A stretch of 64,000 bases of DNA from the NCBI RefSeq assembly GCF_029893585.1, contig NZ_JARXYX010000005.1:1-64000 (forward strand), in the 5' to 3' direction. The notes under the pieces are model-generated. The model worked only from the letters and a program-made list of their open reading frames with translations, had not been told where the DNA came from and ran no database searches. Position 1 is the first letter of the stretch, and every line of letters begins with the position of its first letter. This document shows positions 60,844 through 64,000 of this stretch, piece by piece. The DNA comes from Streptomyces sp. LBL. Its GTDB lineage: Bacteria > Actinomycetota > Actinomycetes > Streptomycetales > Streptomycetaceae. The translations under genes and the position numbers were made by a program.

Positions 60844-62745
60844 TTACAGCGGCTGTTGCCAGCCCTGCAGAATCCACTTGAACTGCTTGCTCATCTCCTC
60901 CCAGTCCTTCTCCGGGGAAGACAAGTAGATCGCGTACTCGACGCCGTCCCGCGAGAAGTACATCTGCTCGATGGCATGGCGCGGCCCGGCGACGTAGGGC
61001 GGATCCTTGGCCAACGCCGTCCAGGTGTACTCCCACAGCGAGCCTTTGCAGTCTCGATAGGTGTTTTCCGCCATGGTCACCTGCTGGTAGTCGACCAATT
61101 TCTGGAGCTGCTGCTCGAGATCCTCCTGGTGGGACTTGGCGTCGGCGAAGTCCGGTGACTCGTCGATGGCGATCCGCACGAAGTGCCGGCCGCCGTCCGG
61201 CGTGTAGTCGATCTGCTGGAAATCGCCCTGCGGGCCGAAGACCTTCCGCTCCCAGCCCTTGGGCAGATAGAGGCTGAAGCCCACCGGGTCGTCGCGCCGG
61301 ACCCACGAGGCCGGAACTCCTCCCTCCGGGGCCTGTCCGCTCCCGCTCGGGCCCGTGGGCGTCGGCAGGTCGGAGGCCTGGGCGGCCTTTTCCCGCTGCC
61401 GCGCCTCGTCCCACGCCTTCAGGCCCACGGCCATACCCCCGCCGATGATCGTGGCCAGGGCGACGACGAGAGCCAGCACGCGCAGACGGCGACGCTTGGG
61501 CGGCTGCGTGGGGGCGATGGCGGTGTGGTGCGCCGGGCCGAGCACGGTGGGGCCGGTCGCACCTGGGTACGGCGTACCGGTCGCCGGCGTGGTCACCGGT
61601 CCGTTCGCTCCCGACCGGGCCGCCGCGTCCTGGTGGGAACCGGTGTGCTGGGAACCGGTGGTGTGGGAACCCATGGGCCCCGCGACCATGGGCCCCGCGA
61701 CCATGGGCCCACCCGTCATGTGACCGCCCGCCATGGCGCCGCCCGGCACGGGACCGCCCGCCATGGCGCCGCCCGGCACGGGACCGCCCGCCTCGGGGCT
61801 ACCTGCCATGTGACCGCCCGTCATGGGGCCGCCCACCACGGGGCCGCCCGCCATGTGACCGGAATCCACGGTGCGGGAACCCTCATGTCTCGTCGGCACA
61901 TACGCCTGGGCGGCGCTCGATCGTCGTCCCTCCGCCGCCTCGGCGAGCATCTGCTCTGCCGCGGCCATGTCGGGCCGCACGGCCGGGTCCTTGGACAGCA
62001 GCGCGGTGATGACGGGCGCGAGTGGGCCGGCGTAGCGCGGTTCGGCGGGTTCCTCCTCCACGACCGCCTGCATGGTGGTCAGCGGTGTCGTCCGGCGGAA
62101 CGGCGACCTGCCCTCGACCGCCGTGTACAGCGTGGCGCCGAGCGCCCACAGGTCGGACGAGGCTCCCGGGTCGTGGCCGCGGATCCGCTCCGGGGCGAGG
62201 TAGTCGACCGAGCCGACGACCTCTCCCGTACGCGTGATGGTCGTGTCGCCCTCGATCTGGGCGATACCGAAGTCGGTGAGGAGGACACGGCCGTCCCGGC
62301 CGAGGAGCACGTTGCCGGGCTTCACATCGCGGTGAAGTACCCCGGCGGAGTGCGCGGCGCGCAGCGCCCGCAGCACCCACAGCCCGATCCGGGCGGCCTC
62401 CAGGGGCTCGACGCGGCCCTGTTCCTTGACCGCGTCGGCCAGCGAGTGGCCCTCGACCAGCTCCATCACGATCCACGGCCGGCCGTCGTGGTCCAGCACG
62501 TCGTGCACGGTGACGACGGCGGAGTGGTTGATCCGGGCGGCCGCGCGCGCCTCGGCCCGGGTACGGGCGAGAAGGACGGTCCGGTCGGCCTCGGACACGT
62601 AGAGCGCGGCGGTCAACTCCTTGATCGCGACGGCCCGGTGGAGTACCTCGTCATGGGCGCGCCACACCCGGCCCATACCGCCCGCGCCTATCGGGTCGGC
62701 GAGCCGGTAGCGCCCCGCGAGGAGCTGGCCCTGCATCTGATTCAC
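60844..62745 (-). CDS. Membrane Ser/Thr protein kinase with sensor domain
   Basis: The product has 633 residues. Kinase motifs: IGAGGMGRVWRAHD, VAIKEL, HRDVKPGN, DFGIAQIEGD, GEVVGSVDYLAPERI. A long linker of GGPM/GGHMAG repeats follows (Gly/Met/Pro-rich), then one helix (VLALVVALATIIGGGMAVGLKAW) and an outer domain of about 170 residues (DPVGFSLYLPKGWERKVFG to ILQGWQQPL). The start is GTG 62745 (VNQMQGQLLAGRYRL), four bases after a GGGG site; ATG 62736 is possible. Confidence 0.92.
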   Translation of the reverse strand: MNQMQGQLLAGRYRLADPIGAGGMGRVWRAHDEVLHRAVAIKELTAALYVSEADRTVLLARTRAEARAAARINHSAVVTVHDVLDHDGRPWIVMELVEGHSLADAVKEQGRVEPLEAARIGLWVLRALRAAHSAGVLHRDVKPGNVLLGRDGRVLLTDFGIAQIEGDTTITRTGEVVGSVDYLAPERIRGHDPGASSDLWALGATLYTAVEGRSPFRRTTPLTTMQAVVEEEPAEPRYAGPLAPVITALLSKDPAVRPDMAAAEQMLAEAAEGRRSSAAQAYVPTRHEGSRTVDSGHMAGGPVVGGPMTGGHMAGSPEAGGPVPGGAMAGGPVPGGAMAGGHMTGGPMVAGPMVAGPMGSHTTGSQHTGSHQDAAARSGANGPVTTPATGTPYPGATGPTVLGPAHHTAIAPTQPPKRRRLRVLALVVALATIIGGGMAVGLKAWDEARQREKAAQASDLPTPTGPSGSGQAPEGGVPASWVRRDDPVGFSLYLPKGWERKVFGPQGDFQQIDYTPDGGRHFVRIAIDESPDFADAKSHQEDLEQQLQKLVDYQQVTMAENTYRDCKGSLWEYTWTALAKDPPYVAGPRHAIEQMYFSRDGVEYAIYLSSPEKDWEEMSKQFKWILQGWQQPL

Positions 62746-62888
62746 GTTGCCCCGCAATGCTCTTGACACGGTCAGAGTAAAGACCCGTCGTCGCCGAACG
62801 GAACCGGCAGGGCCGCAAGGAGACCGCACTGTGACGGTTGTCGCTTCCCGGGACGGGAGTCAACCATGGGGCCACGAACGGTGTCCCG

Positions 62889-64000
62889 TCAGCCGGTGAC
62901 CCGATAGGTACCGGATGCCTGCTCGTACAGCCGGGTCACCTCGTCCCGCTCGGCCTCCGGGCCGCGCACCTGCACCACGTGGTACTTTCCACCGATCAGC
63001 ATCGCGATGTTGCGCACATACAGCTCGCGCCCGTCGTCCCCGGTCCAGGTGAACTGCCCCTCGGCCATGGTCCGTCCGCCCACCTGAATCGTCTTCAGCC
63101 CGGTCGCGGTGGCCCAGCTGGAGTCGCGGTACGGCTGCAACTCCGGCTCCTTCTCCCGCTGGTACACCATCGGGTCGCTGCCGTCCTCGCCCGCGGTGTC
63201 CCGTCCCGGTACGACGATGAGCTCGAAGTTGCCTTGCTTGTACACCACCTGACCGCGCCCGTTGAGCGGTGTGCGGTCCCAGCCGCCCGCGACGGCGACC
63301 TGGAAACCCTCCGTGTCCTTGCGCAGGGTGAAGCCGTCGGCGACGTCAGGTCCGGTGGTCTGGGTCTCGCCGGCCCCGGCCGACGTGGAGGAACTGTCCT
63401 GCGAGTCCGGCGAGGTCTGCTCGGGCCGGGGCTCGCTGCTCGCCTCCGGGGACTGCCCGGGCGCCGGACTGACCTCACCGGCGTTCCCGGTACGGTCCGC
63501 GGCGCCTTTCGTCCCGGAGTCGGACTTCGGCATGAAGAGCATGGCGTACGTGAGGGCGCCGACCAGCAGGAGCAGGATCAGCACCAGCAGGGTCCGGCCG
63601 AGGCTGCGCGGCGAACTCGCCTCCTCCCGCGCCCGCTTGTGCCGTCCGTGGTGGGCGGGCAGCCCCGCGCGCCGCCTGCGCACGAGCTCGCCCCGCCGCC
63701 GTATGACAGGAAGCCGGCTGGTGTCGGTGGGTGGCGCGGCGACGACATGCGTGCCGGCCTCCGGCTCGGGCGCCGAACGCACCAACGAGCGCAGCCAGCC
63801 ACGTAGTTCCTCGAAGTCGAGTCGCTCGGTCGGGTCCTGCCGCAGCAGCGACTCGACGACCGGCCGCAGCGGACCGCACTCCTCGGCGAAGGCGGGCGGC
63901 TCCGCGCACACCAACTGCACGAGTTCGGCGGTCGATTCCTCCGGGTAGGGCGCGTGTCCCTGTACGGCCCGGAAGAGCAGCGCGCCCAGCGCCCACAGGT
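62889..64000 (-). CDS. Membrane Ser/Thr protein kinase, 5' part outside window
   Basis: Only the C-terminal half of the kinase is in the window. The frame enters at LWALGALLFRAVQGHAPYP, the end of the kinase lobe, and continues to the C-terminal helices, an Arg-rich segment, one membrane helix (LGRTLLVLILLLLVGALTYAMLF), a Ser/Pro/Glu stalk and an outer domain (FTLRKDTEGFQVAVAGGWDRT to TYRVTG). It belongs to the same family and plan as its three neighbours. The catalytic motifs lie beyond the window edge. Confidence 0.9.
   Translation of the reverse strand, partial: LWALGALLFRAVQGHAPYPEESTAELVQLVCAEPPAFAEECGPLRPVVESLLRQDPTERLDFEELRGWLRSLVRSAPEPEAGTHVVAAPPTDTSRLPVIRRRGELVRRRRAGLPAHHGRHKRAREEASSPRSLGRTLLVLILLLLVGALTYAMLFMPKSDSGTKGAADRTGNAGEVSPAPGQSPEASSEPRPEQTSPDSQDSSSTSAGAGETQTTGPDVADGFTLRKDTEGFQVAVAGGWDRTPLNGRGQVVYKQGNFELIVVPGRDTAGEDGSDPMVYQREKEPELQPYRDSSWATATGLKTIQVGGRTMAEGQFTWTGDDGRELYVRNIAMLIGGKYHVVQVRGPEAERDEVTRLYEQASGTYRVTG

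Overview
The window is very GC-rich DNA from a Streptomyces-type actinomycete chromosome. Codons are strongly G/C-ending in third position, GTG and TTG starts and leaderless starts are common, and the order of housekeeping genes (sucCD, icmB, a UvrD/PcrA helicase, guaA, a chorismate mutase, then a run of Ser/Thr kinases) is that of a conserved streptomycete core region as I remember it. Species cannot be fixed from the sequence. I see no rRNA, tRNA, CRISPR array or complete insertion sequence.

Layout. 1-9.5 kb: end of a repeat-bearing membrane protein gene, a PerM-like (DUF6350) membrane protein, a sigma-like protein, succinyl-CoA ligase (sucC-sucD) and two large secreted low-complexity proteins. 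9.6-18 kb: a two-armed divergent locus. One arm encodes a MoxR AAA+ ATPase, a DUF5682 protein, an overlooked 50-residue protein and a VWA-domain protein, all with 4-bp ATGA overlaps. The other encodes a SWIM zinc-finger protein and a DUF5691 protein. The intergenic region holds two facing copies of the LexA-independent DNA-damage promoter motif (RecA-NDp, PafBC type). 18-29 kb: isobutyryl-CoA mutase small subunit, a lipase, an M23 peptidase, the helicase PcrA (same damage motif; its gene carries an in-frame palindromic insertion), and two NlpC/P60 peptidases, the first behind a ydaO (c-di-AMP) riboswitch. 29-36 kb: a patch with truncated genes (HTH protein, hydrolase tail, TetR tail) around a hydrolase, an autoregulated MarR-GNAT fusion and a PspC/two-component cluster. 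36-50 kb: DoxX, an IPT-like membrane protein, DUF4429, aldolase, a PPOX-type flavoprotein, guaA, a chorismate mutase behind a Phe/Tyr leader peptide and attenuator, a sortase substrate, a GMC oxidoreductase and succinate-semialdehyde dehydrogenase.

50-64 kb: five Ser/Thr kinase genes (the last one cut by the window edge) form one cluster, but the first is split from the rest by about 6 kb of accessory DNA. That insert holds a decayed Rhs polymorphic toxin (nonsense codon plus out-of-frame internal deletion) whose Rhs-Hint-EndoU end is still open, two immunity-like genes, an orphan Hint/toxin tail and an integrase remnant.

The most interesting candidate system is the MoxR/DUF5682/50-aa/VWA + SWIM/DUF5691 locus with its predicted DNA-damage control. 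Next are the leader-peptide attenuator of chorismate mutase, and the decayed toxin locus that still keeps its immunity genes.
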